A stretch of DNA of 8,908 nucleotides from NIOZ-UU13 sp964653075 (GCA_964653075.1 CAZZAX010000215.1:1-8908), one strand, 5' to 3'. Positions 1 to 4,903 are shown, counted from the first letter of the stretch. Notes: generated by a model not told the origin, from the sequence alone. Numbers and translations are program-made.

Positions 1-330
1 AGGGAAAAAAGTAGTCCCTCTATAATTAGACGTACCTGCACGATTGATTCGAAAAATCGGGGATTTTCGGGAGGGTGAATTTCGCTAAGTGCTTATGTAG
101 AAAGGAATAAAAAAAAATTTAGAAATTTTGAAATTTGTTAAAAATTACCAGCGTTTTTTGCGCGCGATAATCAAAGAATTAATAGCCACAGAGAGCACCG
201 AGAAAAGAGAGGTTTTGGGGGAAAATGTGGTTGATTTTGTGTTGTTTTTAGTGTTTTTTGTCGAAAATCTGGCGAAGTTTGACTGTATTGCGTGATGCTG
301 GTTAAGCGAGTTCCTTCTATCGCAGGAAGC

Positions 331-375
331 GTTTTCTTTCGGCCCTCATTTTCTTGCGAAGGGCCGAAAGAAAAC
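331..375. repeat. Perfect 16-bp inverted repeat (hairpin 1 of 3)
   Basis: The arms 331-346 and 360-375 are perfect reverse complements (GTTTTCTTTCGGCCCT and AGGGCCGAAAGAAAAC) with a 13-base loop. Neither side is followed by a run of T, so it is not a normal intrinsic terminator. It is the first of three palindromes in a row. Confidence 0.85.
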
Positions 376-382
376 TTGTTCA

Positions 383-430
383 GCACATAAACATTCTTAT
401 ATCTGAATCGGTTAAGAATGCGTTTATTGC
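383..430. repeat. Imperfect 16-bp inverted repeat (hairpin 2 of 3)
   Basis: The segments ATAAAC (387-392) plus ATTCTTA (393-399) pair with TAAGAAT (413-419) plus GTTTAT (422-427), with a two-base bulge at 420-421. A further GCA/TGC pairing (383-385/428-430) lies outside a one-base bulge. The loop is 13 bases, the same length as in the hairpin just upstream. Confidence 0.75.
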
Positions 431-451
431 ATTAGGAATTGTGTAGGTGCA

Positions 452-567
452 TTCGGTGTTTCGGACGACCGAGAAAAATCGTTCGTGGCCCCGGATGTCC
501 AAATTCCCCCCATGGCCGGTCTAATTTGGCCCTCTGCCCAAACGATTTTTCTCTCGAAGCCACTGAA
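452..567 (+). repeat. Long nested inverted repeat (hairpin 3 of 3), possibly a structured RNA
   Basis: A perfect 13-bp stem (471-483 with 541-553) is capped by an inner pairing CCAAATT/AATTTGG (499-505/523-529). It is extended outward by 452-463 pairing with 555-567, with one bulged base at 560, after an asymmetric internal loop. The two non-Watson-Crick pairs in the outer helix (455/564 and 459/559) are G-U on the plus strand but A-C on the minus strand, so if this is RNA the plus strand is favoured. It could equally be a hairpin DNA element. No T run follows it. Confidence 0.6.
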
Positions 568-679
568 GGTAGTCGGCAAAAAGTAGTAGGAAATTAGCCT
601 AAAATGGATAGAAATTGAGGGAAATTGAGCTATTTTGGTTCAGAATTATACGAAAATAAAAGAAATCAACACTTTTCAT

Positions 680-846
680 AAATCAAAATGTAAATTGCAA
701 AATTACAAATCAAAATTCAAAAAAACAATAGTGCTGACGGAGGATGACAAGATTGAGAAAATCCGAAGAACGAATATCTAAATCCTCCACAGGACACCTA
801 CGGTGGAAACAAGCACGAATTACCAAAATTCAAAACTCAAAACGAA
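680..846. repeat. AT-rich degenerate intergenic repeats with small inserted hairpin
   Basis: The segment 680-726 is built from variants of 'AAATCAAAATTC', and 761-846 from variants of 'CCGAA..CGAATATC..AAATTCAAAA', a style common between genes in planctomycete-like metagenomic genomes. Inside the second block a hairpin is embedded at 786-807 (TCCAC/GTGGA enclosing AGG-ACA-CCT). A 38-codon frame at 744-860 follows a GGAGG but only translates this repeat. Confidence 0.5.
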
Positions 847-861
847 GATGGATTATATAGA

Positions 862-952
862 ATTTCTACCTGAGGCCAGCATGAGCATCATACAATCACG
901 TAGGCGCGAAGCGGCGGAGTGATAAAAAACAGTGCGAACCGGAGGTAGAAAT
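862..952 (+). ncRNA. Structured repeat element, copy 1 (unrecognised RNA or hairpin element)
   Basis: The ends are inverted (ATTTCTACCT at 862-871, AGGTAGAAAT at 943-952). Inside are the core GGCCAGCATGAGCATC (874-889), a hairpin with outer stem ATCAC/GTGAT (895-899/919-923) whose tip CGC-GAA-GCG closes on a GAA triloop, and a GT-GCGA-AC hairpin at 932-939. From 890 to 952 it aligns without gaps to copy 2 (3578-3640) with 12 differences in 63. Several differences are compensatory within the hairpin: positions 903/915 and 906/912 change from G-C to A-T as pairs. The GNRA-type loop GCGA appears on the plus strand, and a plus-strand terminator follows at 979-1028. I do not recognise the family. 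A mobile hairpin element (MITE-like) is the main alternative. Confidence 0.5.
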
Positions 953-978
953 AATTTTTTACATCCACTTCGCACCTT

Positions 979-1028
979 AGGCAAAGGCTCATTAAAGTCA
1001 GCTCAGTGGCTGACGCCTGTCGTTTTTT
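979..1028 (+). terminator. Intrinsic terminator downstream of structured element copy 1
   Basis: GTCAGC (997-1002) pairs with GCTGAC (1009-1014), extended by AGGC/GCCT (979-982/1015-1018), and is followed by TTTTTT at 1023-1028. The T run lies on the plus-strand exit side, so the terminator serves a plus-strand transcript. The only upstream candidate is the structured element at 862-952. The minus-strand gene ending at 1057 would see only a short T run. Confidence 0.55.
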
Positions 1029-1056
1029 GAACTGTTCCTATTTTAAATTGAAATGC

Positions 1057-1614
1057 CTATCTTGTCTTTTTCGAATTCAAGTATTTAGTGGATAATCCAA
1101 TAGCAAATTTCCTCAATTTTTCAATCTCAAAGATTATTTCAAAGTCCTTCTTTTTAGCATTTTTCGGACCAAATGGCTTATTCCACAATTTTATAGCCTT
1201 AATTTTTTCATTGTCATTCTCCCACTCAATATTTAGATGAGCGATACCGTTGCGAATTTTGCTGAGTAACCAACTTTTCTTTTTTCTACTTAGTTCATCC
1301 CAATGACATACATGTATATTTAACTCAGCCACAGTCTTCTTATTAATCAAACCTAAATCCTCGTCCACCCCATCCTTCTCATTAACAAATCCAATTTTTT
1401 TAGGTATCAAAGCGAGAAACTTATCGTCGATTTCACCGTCAAGAACCTTATTTCCTTCCGCTTTTTCAATTTCAGAAACTGTAACTATTAGTCCGAGCAA
1501 ACAATTCAACAAGAAGGTTACTTCTCTATCTTTGTGTACAAAATTATAAAATTCCTTTTTGAGTATTTCTTTTGTTCGTTTTACGAATTCTTTTCTGTCT
1601 CTCATTTCCGACAT
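1057..1614 (-). CDS. HEPN-family protein (putative ribonuclease)
   Basis: This is a 185-residue, Lys- and Glu-rich, mostly alpha-helical protein. The strongest marker is RNGIAH at residues 121-126, an R-x4-H motif of the kind that forms the RNase centre of HEPN domains. It follows a hydrophobic helix FLLNCLLGLIVTVSE (34-48), which reminds me of the pEK499_p136-like HEPN group; that subgroup assignment is from memory and uncertain. HEPN proteins typically act as dimeric RNases in toxin-antitoxin, abortive-infection or CRISPR-associated systems in the cytoplasm. The ATG at 1614 is preceded by GGGAG about nine bases upstream, supporting this start. The gene is visibly AT-richer than the etf genes and is divergent from the HNH gene across 188 bases. 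No adjacent MNT nucleotidyltransferase or antitoxin is visible, so its role is open. Confidence 0.65.
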   Translation of the reverse strand: MSEMRDRKEFVKRTKEILKKEFYNFVHKDREVTFLLNCLLGLIVTVSEIEKAEGNKVLDGEIDDKFLALIPKKIGFVNEKDGVDEDLGLINKKTVAELNIHVCHWDELSRKKKSWLLSKIRNGIAHLNIEWENDNEKIKAIKLWNKPFGPKNAKKKDFEIIFEIEKLRKFAIGLSTKYLNSKKTR

Positions 1615-1765
1615 AATGTTCTCCCTTAACTATGACAAAAAACATCATATGAATATATTGTTTTTATCATTTCATTGTCCGCAAACTCATATATCGGGCA
1701 TTTCCCCGCCTGATTTCATCGATTTGAGCCGTGCTTAGAGCGTTTTTTCGTGGTGGGAAAAGGCC

Positions 1766-1794
1766 TTGACTGATTCATGTAATTGTGTGAGAAT
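1766..1794 (+). promoter_or_regulatory. Possible sigma70-like promoter for the HNH gene
   Basis: TTGACT at 1766-1771 is followed after 17 bases by GAGAAT (1789-1794), a 5/6 and a 4/6 match to the consensus. Transcription would start almost at the ATG (1803), which implies a leaderless or nearly leaderless message. This fits the poor Shine-Dalgarno sequence there, but the -10 box is weak. Confidence 0.3.
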
Positions 1795-1802
1795 TTACAA
1801 TT

Positions 1803-2333
1803 ATGCCATTCAGTGAAAAAATAAAACAAAAGGTAAAAGAACATGCTCATTTCAAGTGCTGCGTTTGCCGTAAGTATTCGGCTGTCCATGTCCATCATAT
1901 CATTCCACAAGCAGATAGTGGTACAGATGAAGAAGACAATGCTGCTCCACTGTGTGCAAATTGCCACGACCTATTAGGTGGAAATCCAGAAAAGCGTAAA
2001 TTCATAAAGGATAACCGAGATTTCTGGTATGCCATGTGCGAGAAGCAATACCCAGCGGACTATCGAATGATACATGAAATGCATGAACATTTATGCAAGG
2101 AAGTTGTTACTAAAACGGATTTAGACAATGCGTTAAAACCGTTATATGAAATAATAACGAATAAAAGTTTGTCACACTCAGAGCAGATACAGCATATTTC
2201 GGATGTGACCGCTGCAATTTCAGATGCAATTATTGAGCCTTCGATTAACATCTGCCCAGACTGTGGATTTCGTTACGATATAAATGAAAGCACTTGTCCC
2301 CGTTGTAGCTGGCCAGACAATCGCTACGATTAG
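1803..2333 (+). CDS. HNH endonuclease with C-terminal zinc ribbon
   Basis: This is a 176-residue protein. Residues 15-60 form an HNH nuclease of the ββα-metal type: a CxxC zinc knuckle (C19, C22), the H31-H32 pair followed by IIP, N46, then C51-x2-C54-H55. This is the McrA-like arrangement in which two CxxC pairs bind structural zinc and the histidines and asparagine serve the metal-dependent cut. A helical middle (about 75-145) has no recognisable domain. The C-terminus carries a second zinc site, CPDC (151-154) and CPRC (165-168), a short zinc ribbon that may bind nucleic acid or protein. HNH proteins of this size act as restriction-like or phage-associated DNases. No methylase or other restriction partner is adjacent, so the target is unknown. 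The start is the ATG after a weak GTGAGA about 11 bases upstream. It is convergent with the PIN gene. Confidence 0.85.
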   Translation: MPFSEKIKQKVKEHAHFKCCVCRKYSAVHVHHIIPQADSGTDEEDNAAPLCANCHDLLGGNPEKRKFIKDNRDFWYAMCEKQYPADYRMIHEMHEHLCKEVVTKTDLDNALKPLYEIITNKSLSHSEQIQHISDVTAAISDAIIEPSINICPDCGFRYDINESTCPRCSWPDNRYD

Positions 2334-2425
2334 CAACCCGGTCTAATAGGGGAATTTTATAATTTAATTTGAGAAGTATTCTTATTCGTCTTTCGTGGTA
2401 GCCTTATAAAAGCGCTTCCCTATAG

Positions 2426-2989
2426 CTACACCCATAACGCTCCATAAGGCTCAATTAGCTTCCACCATTCGTAAGGTGTGACGATTCTGATTGGCAAACA
2501 TTTCAAATACTTACGTTTCTTTAGAATGGTCTTCCAATCTCTGGTACAAAAACAATCGCAATTGTAAACTATCGCATCACAAATGAGTATCCTGTCACTT
2601 ATATCTGGTAACACGTCGAGAATAACTGAAGATAAAAGCTGGATTCTCATTTCCTCAGCCTCAATGAAAGAAGGTAAATCATTACTACTTCTGATAGTCT
2701 CGATCCAGTAGTTCCAAACTTCTAAGAACCAATTTTCAAGATAGCGTTTCTTTTTAGAATCCTGCGTCTCTATCACTTCTTTATATGTAAAGGGACATAT
2801 TGCAAGCTGCCACATTGCTCTGTCCCCAGTCTGGAATATATTGTAGAATGCGCCTATGTCTTTAAGAACACGCTTGCTCAAAGTAGGAGACGGTTGCTCA
2901 CCCGCAAAAATACACTCACCATGCTCTAAAATAAAATTGACGGAGCAAGTATCAAGGAATGCTCGACCTGGTATTTGTTTTGATTCCAT
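2426..2989 (-). CDS. PIN-like domain protein (putative nuclease)
   Basis: This is a 187-residue protein read from the ATG at 2989. A GTG at 3007 would add six residues (193 aa), but it lies inside the purine-rich AGAGGTGAG that looks like the Shine-Dalgarno itself, so I prefer the ATG despite a rather long gap of about 13-17 bases. In 193-aa numbering the PIN-type acidic residues are visible: FLDTCSVN near the N-terminus (D19), a glutamate in YKEVIE (E77/E80), D144 in the helix ICDAIVYNCD, and D157 in CFCTRDWKTI, the typical 'xTxD' end of the fold. PIN domains are metal-dependent RNases, commonly VapC toxins. This one is longer than VapC and lacks a VapB-type antitoxin gene beside it, so it may be a stand-alone PIN-like protein. 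It is single-gene, convergent with the HNH gene, and its stop codon lies within a small hairpin (2398-2429). Confidence 0.65.
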   Translation of the reverse strand: MESKQIPGRAFLDTCSVNFILEHGECIFAGEQPSPTLSKRVLKDIGAFYNIFQTGDRAMWQLAICPFTYKEVIETQDSKKKRYLENWFLEVWNYWIETIRSSNDLPSFIEAEEMRIQLLSSVILDVLPDISDRILICDAIVYNCDCFCTRDWKTILKKRKYLKCLPIRIVTPYEWWKLIEPYGALWV

Positions 2990-3065
2990 ATCTTGAATAT
3001 ATCTCACCTCTTGTTGCCTTGCTATAGAGAATGAAACTTAAAATCTAAAAACAACACACTTATTT

Positions 3066-3122
3066 TGCAAGGGAAAAAGCTTTAATTTAATAGGCTTTGA
3101 TTGTTGCAATTATTGGCAGGCC
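3066..3122. repeat. 57-bp direct repeat, copy A
   Basis: This runs from TGCAAGGGAAAAAGC to TTATTGGCAGGCC and matches 4125-4180 with one single-base gap and three substitutions. It sits about 80 bases upstream of the PIN gene start. It contains palindromic AAAGCTTT and TTGCAA but no clear stem over its whole length. Confidence 0.85.
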
Positions 3123-3211
3123 CTTTTAAATGATTATTGATCCCCGGCAGAAAAGCAAGAAAGCTCTCACCGAGGACAAGTTATTTGGTGACTATTGATT
3201 ATTGTGTTTGA

Positions 3212-3277
3212 GATTCTTCACTTCGTTCAGAATAACATATATTTTAAATAGACCCTTCGACTGCGCTCAGGGTGACG
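3212..3277. repeat. Pair of REP-like palindromic repeats
   Basis: Two diverged copies of one short palindrome lie at 3212-3237 and 3251-3277. The first closes with ATTCT/AGAAT and the second with ACCCT/AGGGT, around a shared 'TTCrCT.CG.TCA' centre, so the stem changes are compensatory. They match the style of the widespread 'CCTTCGACTGCGCTCAGGG' intergenic repeats seen across many bacterial metagenomic genomes, which usually occur singly or in pairs between genes. Confidence 0.7.
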
Positions 3278-3351
3278 ATTGTTTCAACTCGTAACCTGCT
3301 TATGTATTCGGTAATGACGGCATGTGCTAAAGGCAAGAAGGATTTTCAAAT

Positions 3352-3391
3352 GATTATCACTTGGGCCCCCCCCCTTTGGGATAAATTGATT
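3352..3391 (+). repeat. Imperfect direct repeat ending GGGATAAATTGATT (copy 1)
   Basis: The segment starts GATTAT and ends GGGATAAATTGATT. It is related, with small gaps, to 3707-3742, which has the same beginning and an identical last 14 bases. A C9 homopolymer (3366-3374) lies inside this copy. The octamer GGGATAAA also occurs at 3550-3557 inside structured element copy 2. Confidence 0.5.
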
Positions 3392-3447
3392 ATTGAGGTT
3401 GAACCCCGCTGACGGCTTGAGGGGACAAGTTTCATTTGTAGCTTTTA

Positions 3448-3500
3448 CTGCCTGAGGACGGCATGAGGTGCCTTATAGGCACATAGATAAGAGCAGGCAG
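3448..3500 (+). ncRNA. Closed stem with inner hairpin, possible structured RNA
   Basis: CTGCCTG (3448-3454) pairs perfectly with CAGGCAG (3494-3500). Inside, GTGCCT (3468-3473) pairs with AGGCAC (3477-3482) over a three-base loop. The strand between the outer and inner stems contains GACGGCATGAGG (3457-3468), a near repeat of GACGGCTTGAGG at 3411-3422, with GACGGCATG also at 3316-3324. It lies directly upstream of structured element copy 2 and might be part of the same RNA. I do not recognise it as a known riboswitch or sRNA. Confidence 0.35.
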
Positions 3501-3509
3501 TTGAATAGC

Positions 3510-3640
3510 ATTTCTACCCCCCTGTTGCGAGTCATGGGGGTAGCACTCGGGGATAAACTCCGGCCAGCATGAGCATCAAACAATCACGTAAACACGAAGT
3601 GGTGAAGTGATTTAAACTGGTGCGAACCGGAGGTAGAAAT
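3510..3640 (+). ncRNA. Structured repeat element, copy 2 (unrecognised RNA or hairpin element)
   Basis: The ends ATTTCTACC (3510-3518) and GGTAGAAAT (3632-3640) are inverted, as in copy 1. The core GGCCAGCATGAGCATC (3562-3577) is identical to copy 1 and is followed by 63 ungapped aligned bases. Relative to copy 1, this copy has about 40 extra bases at its left side that form their own hairpin, CTACCCCC/GGGGGTAG (3514-3521/3535-3542). The shared hairpin 3583-3611 keeps its pairs through compensatory changes. The last hairpin CTGGT-GCGA-ACCGG has a GNRA-type loop and five pairs including one G-U. An alternative closing helix is CTCCGG/CCGGAG (3558-3563/3627-3632). Confidence 0.5.
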
Positions 3641-3706
3641 AAGCTTATTAAAATGATTACTGATGATAGACGTGATCTCGTTTGTTTTTCGTGTGGGATA
3701 TATGTG

Positions 3707-3742
3707 GATTATGTGGGCTGTTCCCTTAGGGATAAATTGATT
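3707..3742 (+). repeat. Imperfect direct repeat ending GGGATAAATTGATT (copy 2)
   Basis: This is related to 3352-3391, with an identical 14-base end (3729-3742). It lies just upstream of the promoter-like site at 3756-3783. Confidence 0.5.
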
Positions 3743-3755
3743 CTTTTTATAGGCT

Positions 3756-3783
3756 TTTACTTATTGAAATCTTTCGTTATAAT
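3756..3783 (+). promoter_or_regulatory. Sigma70-like promoter for a candidate non-coding RNA
   Basis: TTTACT (3756-3761) is separated by 16 bases from a perfect TATAAT (3778-3783), predicting a start near 3790. No protein gene follows. Instead there is a folded region ending in a strong intrinsic terminator at 4096. Confidence 0.45.
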
Positions 3784-3789
3784 ATTAGA

Positions 3790-4096
3790 GGCTCACACAA
3801 CTTCTGGTGCGAACAGAAGTGTGCGTGGTAGTCTGGACTGAAAAAATGAAAAATAAAATTTACAACGAGAGTGGAGTACCCTTCTCTACCTCCACTGGCT
3901 CATCATTTCCAAGTTTGCTTCTTCCAGATGCAAACCTCTCAAAATCTCGTTCTCGCTGTTGTGGTGTTGAACGCCTTTTTTTGAGCCAGCACGTAGAACT
4001 ACTCCGCTCTCACCCTTTGAAGTTCAAATAGCACATCAAGCCCCTGCGGATATCTCGCTTTTTCCTCTCCCTCCGCACCGCAGGGGCCCTTTTTTT
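3790..4096 (+). ncRNA. Candidate ~300-nt structured non-coding RNA
   Basis: The unit runs from a promoter-like site to an intrinsic terminator. The 5' end folds as ACTTCTG/CAGAAGT (3800-3806/3814-3820) with loop GTGCGAA. It is followed by a three-way-junction-like region: closing stem AACGAG/CTCGTT (3864-3869/3946-3951), hairpin AGTGGAG/CTCCACT (3870-3876/3890-3896) and hairpin GTTTGC/GCAAAC (3913-3918/3930-3935). Further on are GTAG-AA-CTAC (3994-4003) and the palindrome TTTGAA-G-TTCAAA (4016-4028), then the terminator. The overlapping 74-codon frame (3807-4031) has no Shine-Dalgarno and low-complexity Ser-rich content, so I favour RNA over protein. I do not recognise it as tmRNA, RNase P RNA, SRP RNA or 6S RNA. 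Confidence 0.45.
4040..4096 (+). terminator. Strong intrinsic terminator
   Basis: GCCCCTGCGG (4040-4049) pairs perfectly with CCGCAGGGGC (4078-4087) and is followed by CC and seven T (4090-4096). The loop is long (28 bases, pyrimidine-rich). The T run shows plus-strand direction. No upstream plus-strand protein gene is closer than the HNH gene, more than 1.7 kb away, which implies a local transcript. Confidence 0.8.
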
Positions 4097-4124
4097 ACTT
4101 GTTAGCGATAGAACTCGTGCTTGA

Positions 4125-4180
4125 TGCAAGGGAAAAAGCTTTATTTACTGGGCTTTGATTGTTGCAATTATTGGAAGGCC
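4125..4180. repeat. 57-bp direct repeat, copy B (56 bp here)
   Basis: This matches 3066-3122 in the same orientation with one base deleted and three substitutions. It lies about 90 bases upstream of the methyltransferase start. The two copies enclose the whole structured, gene-free 1-kb block. Confidence 0.85.
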
Positions 4181-4231
4181 AATGGTATGATAGAGGAGCG
4201 AGTTGTTCTGTTTGGGATTTATATAGAAACA

Positions 4232-4237
4232 TATAAT
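4232..4237 (+). promoter_or_regulatory. Possible -10 box for the methyltransferase gene
   Basis: A perfect TATAAT lies 34 bases before the GTG start, leaving room for the Shine-Dalgarno AGAGG at 4258-4262. No good -35 hexamer is found at 16-18 bases; TGTTTG at 4209-4214 is the best available. Confidence 0.35.
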
Positions 4238-4271
4238 CTGTAGTTTAGCTTTTTAGAAGAGGAAAGATATA

Positions 4272-4829
4272 GTGAGTAACAGGAACCATCATGTATGCCC
4301 GGTTGAAAGGGCAGGCGGCCTCGATAACAGGATTCGAAGATGGATACAAAACCCTCCGAAAATACTCGGGGCATATATCGAAGAAGGGATGACAGTTCTG
4401 GATATAGGGTGCGGGCCGGGATTTTTCTCCATTGATATGGCTGAAATGGCCGGTGAAACCGGCCGGGTTATTGCCGCTGATTTACAGGAAGGTATGCTTG
4501 AGAAACTAAGAGACAAGATTAAAGGAACAGAGCTTGAGGGACGTATCACACTGCATAAGTGCCAGGAGGACAAAACAGGCGTATCAGAGAATGTCGATTT
4601 TGTTCTATTATTTTATGTGGTCCATGAAGTGCCAAATAAGAAAAAGTTTTTTAATGAGATGGTAACAATACTAAAACCGAACGGACAAGTTCTCATAGTA
4701 GAACCACCATTTCGTGTTTCAAAGACGGCGTTCGAAGAAACTATCAGAAAAGCGAGGGAGGCCGGACTGACAGAAGTTGAAAGGCCTAAGGTTTTTCTTA
4801 GCAAGACGGCGATATTGAAAAAGGGCTAA
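4272..4829 (+). CDS. Class I SAM-dependent methyltransferase
   Basis: This is a 185-residue cytoplasmic protein with a Rossmann-type methyltransferase fold. Motif I is VLDIGCGPGFFS (42-53), which binds S-adenosylmethionine. The acidic residue after beta strand 2 is D70 in RVIAADLQ and contacts the ribose. A motif IV-like segment is DFVLLFYVVHEVP (109-121), and the late strand LKPNGQVLIVEPPF (134-147) is typical of Methyltransf_11/25 or UbiE-like enzymes. The conserved N-terminal string with CPVERAGGLDN and RRWIQNPPKIL is familiar from small methyltransferases of anaerobes, but the substrate is not known to me; small molecules are more likely than nucleic acids. The start is GTG at 4272, supported by AGAGG nine bases upstream. 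It is a single gene preceded by a TATAAT and is followed after 190 bases by etfB, which has its own promoter. Confidence 0.85.
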   Translation: MSNRNHHVCPVERAGGLDNRIRRWIQNPPKILGAYIEEGMTVLDIGCGPGFFSIDMAEMAGETGRVIAADLQEGMLEKLRDKIKGTELEGRITLHKCQEDKTGVSENVDFVLLFYVVHEVPNKKKFFNEMVTILKPNGQVLIVEPPFRVSKTAFEETIRKAREAGLTEVERPKVFLSKTAILKKG

Positions 4830-4833
4830 CATT

Positions 4834-4871
4834 TCGATTTACTATTGTCTATTTACTATTGATTATTGTTT
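4834..4871. repeat. AT-rich 'TTTACTATTGATTATTG' intergenic repeat
   Basis: Tandem variants of TTTACTATTG lie just after the methyltransferase stop. Related strings occur at about 3190-3205 (ACTATTGATTATTG) and 3131-3140. This is a familiar style of spacer in planctomycete-like metagenomic genomes. No function can be read from it. Confidence 0.4.
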
Positions 4872-4903
4872 TTTAGGCGGCTTTGATAGTATCACTTTTG
4901 GGA

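Larger units (their letters stand above)
1..1056. other. Gene-free, repeat-rich intergenic stretch
   Basis: I find no credible protein-coding gene in this first kilobase on either strand. Positions 1-330 are AT-rich with only small hairpins (arms 1-5/15-19, and 50-58/62-69 with one bulge) and a string near 183-210 resembling the common intergenic 'TAGCCACAGAGA' repeat style of metagenomic genomes. Positions 331-567 contain three strong inverted repeats, 568-680 show nothing I can name, 680-846 carry AT-rich degenerate repeats, and 862-1028 carry a structured element followed by a terminator. The 71-codon frame on the minus strand (171-386) reads through the first inverted repeat and looks spurious. 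Confidence 0.7.
2990..4271. other. Gene-free stretch dense in repeats and folded elements
   Basis: Nearly 1.3 kb between the PIN gene and the methyltransferase gene contain no convincing ORF. In order it holds direct repeat A (3066), two REP-like palindromes (3212-3277), GACGGC-containing repeats (3316, 3411, 3457), a C9 tract (3366-3374), a stem structure (3448-3500), structured element copy 2 (3510-3640), a promoter-like site (3756-3783), a folded region ending in a terminator (4096), and direct repeat B (4125). Plus-strand frames at 3620-3841 and 3807-4031 both start at GTGCGAAC inside hairpin loops and appear non-coding. Confidence 0.65.

Noticed and set aside
171..386. 71-codon frame on the minus strand
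   Set aside because: It reads through the perfect inverted repeat at 331-375 and a common intergenic repeat string, has no Shine-Dalgarno, and its product is low-complexity with no recognisable domain.
744..860. 38-codon plus-strand frame right after GGAGG
   Set aside because: The spacing to the ATG is zero and the translation is only that of an AT-rich degenerate intergenic repeat with an embedded hairpin.
3366..3374. C9 homopolymer tract as a possible phase-variation site
   Set aside because: It lies in non-coding DNA with no reading frame or promoter spacing it would obviously change. Its length may also be a sequencing artefact.
3860..4009. Start-less minus-strand open frame of about 49 codons with a protein-like charged composition
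   Set aside because: It has no canonical start after the preceding in-frame stop, and it coincides with the paired stems of the candidate RNA. It could be a relic but is not supportable as a gene.
3620..4031. Two plus-strand frames of 73 and 74 codons
   Set aside because: Both begin with GTG inside hairpin loops (GTGCGAAC), have no ribosome binding site, and overlap well-paired stems. The Ser-rich composition looks non-coding.
862..4096. Retron, IsrB/HEARO or group II intron RNA as an explanation for the structured elements
   Set aside because: No reverse transcriptase, IsrB/TnpB-like nuclease or maturase gene is in the window, and I could not match the conserved cores of these RNAs. The HNH protein here is small and carries no RuvC-like part.
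3066..4180. CRISPR array
   Set aside because: The repeats are too few, too far apart and too unlike each other in spacing to be a CRISPR array, and no cas gene is present.
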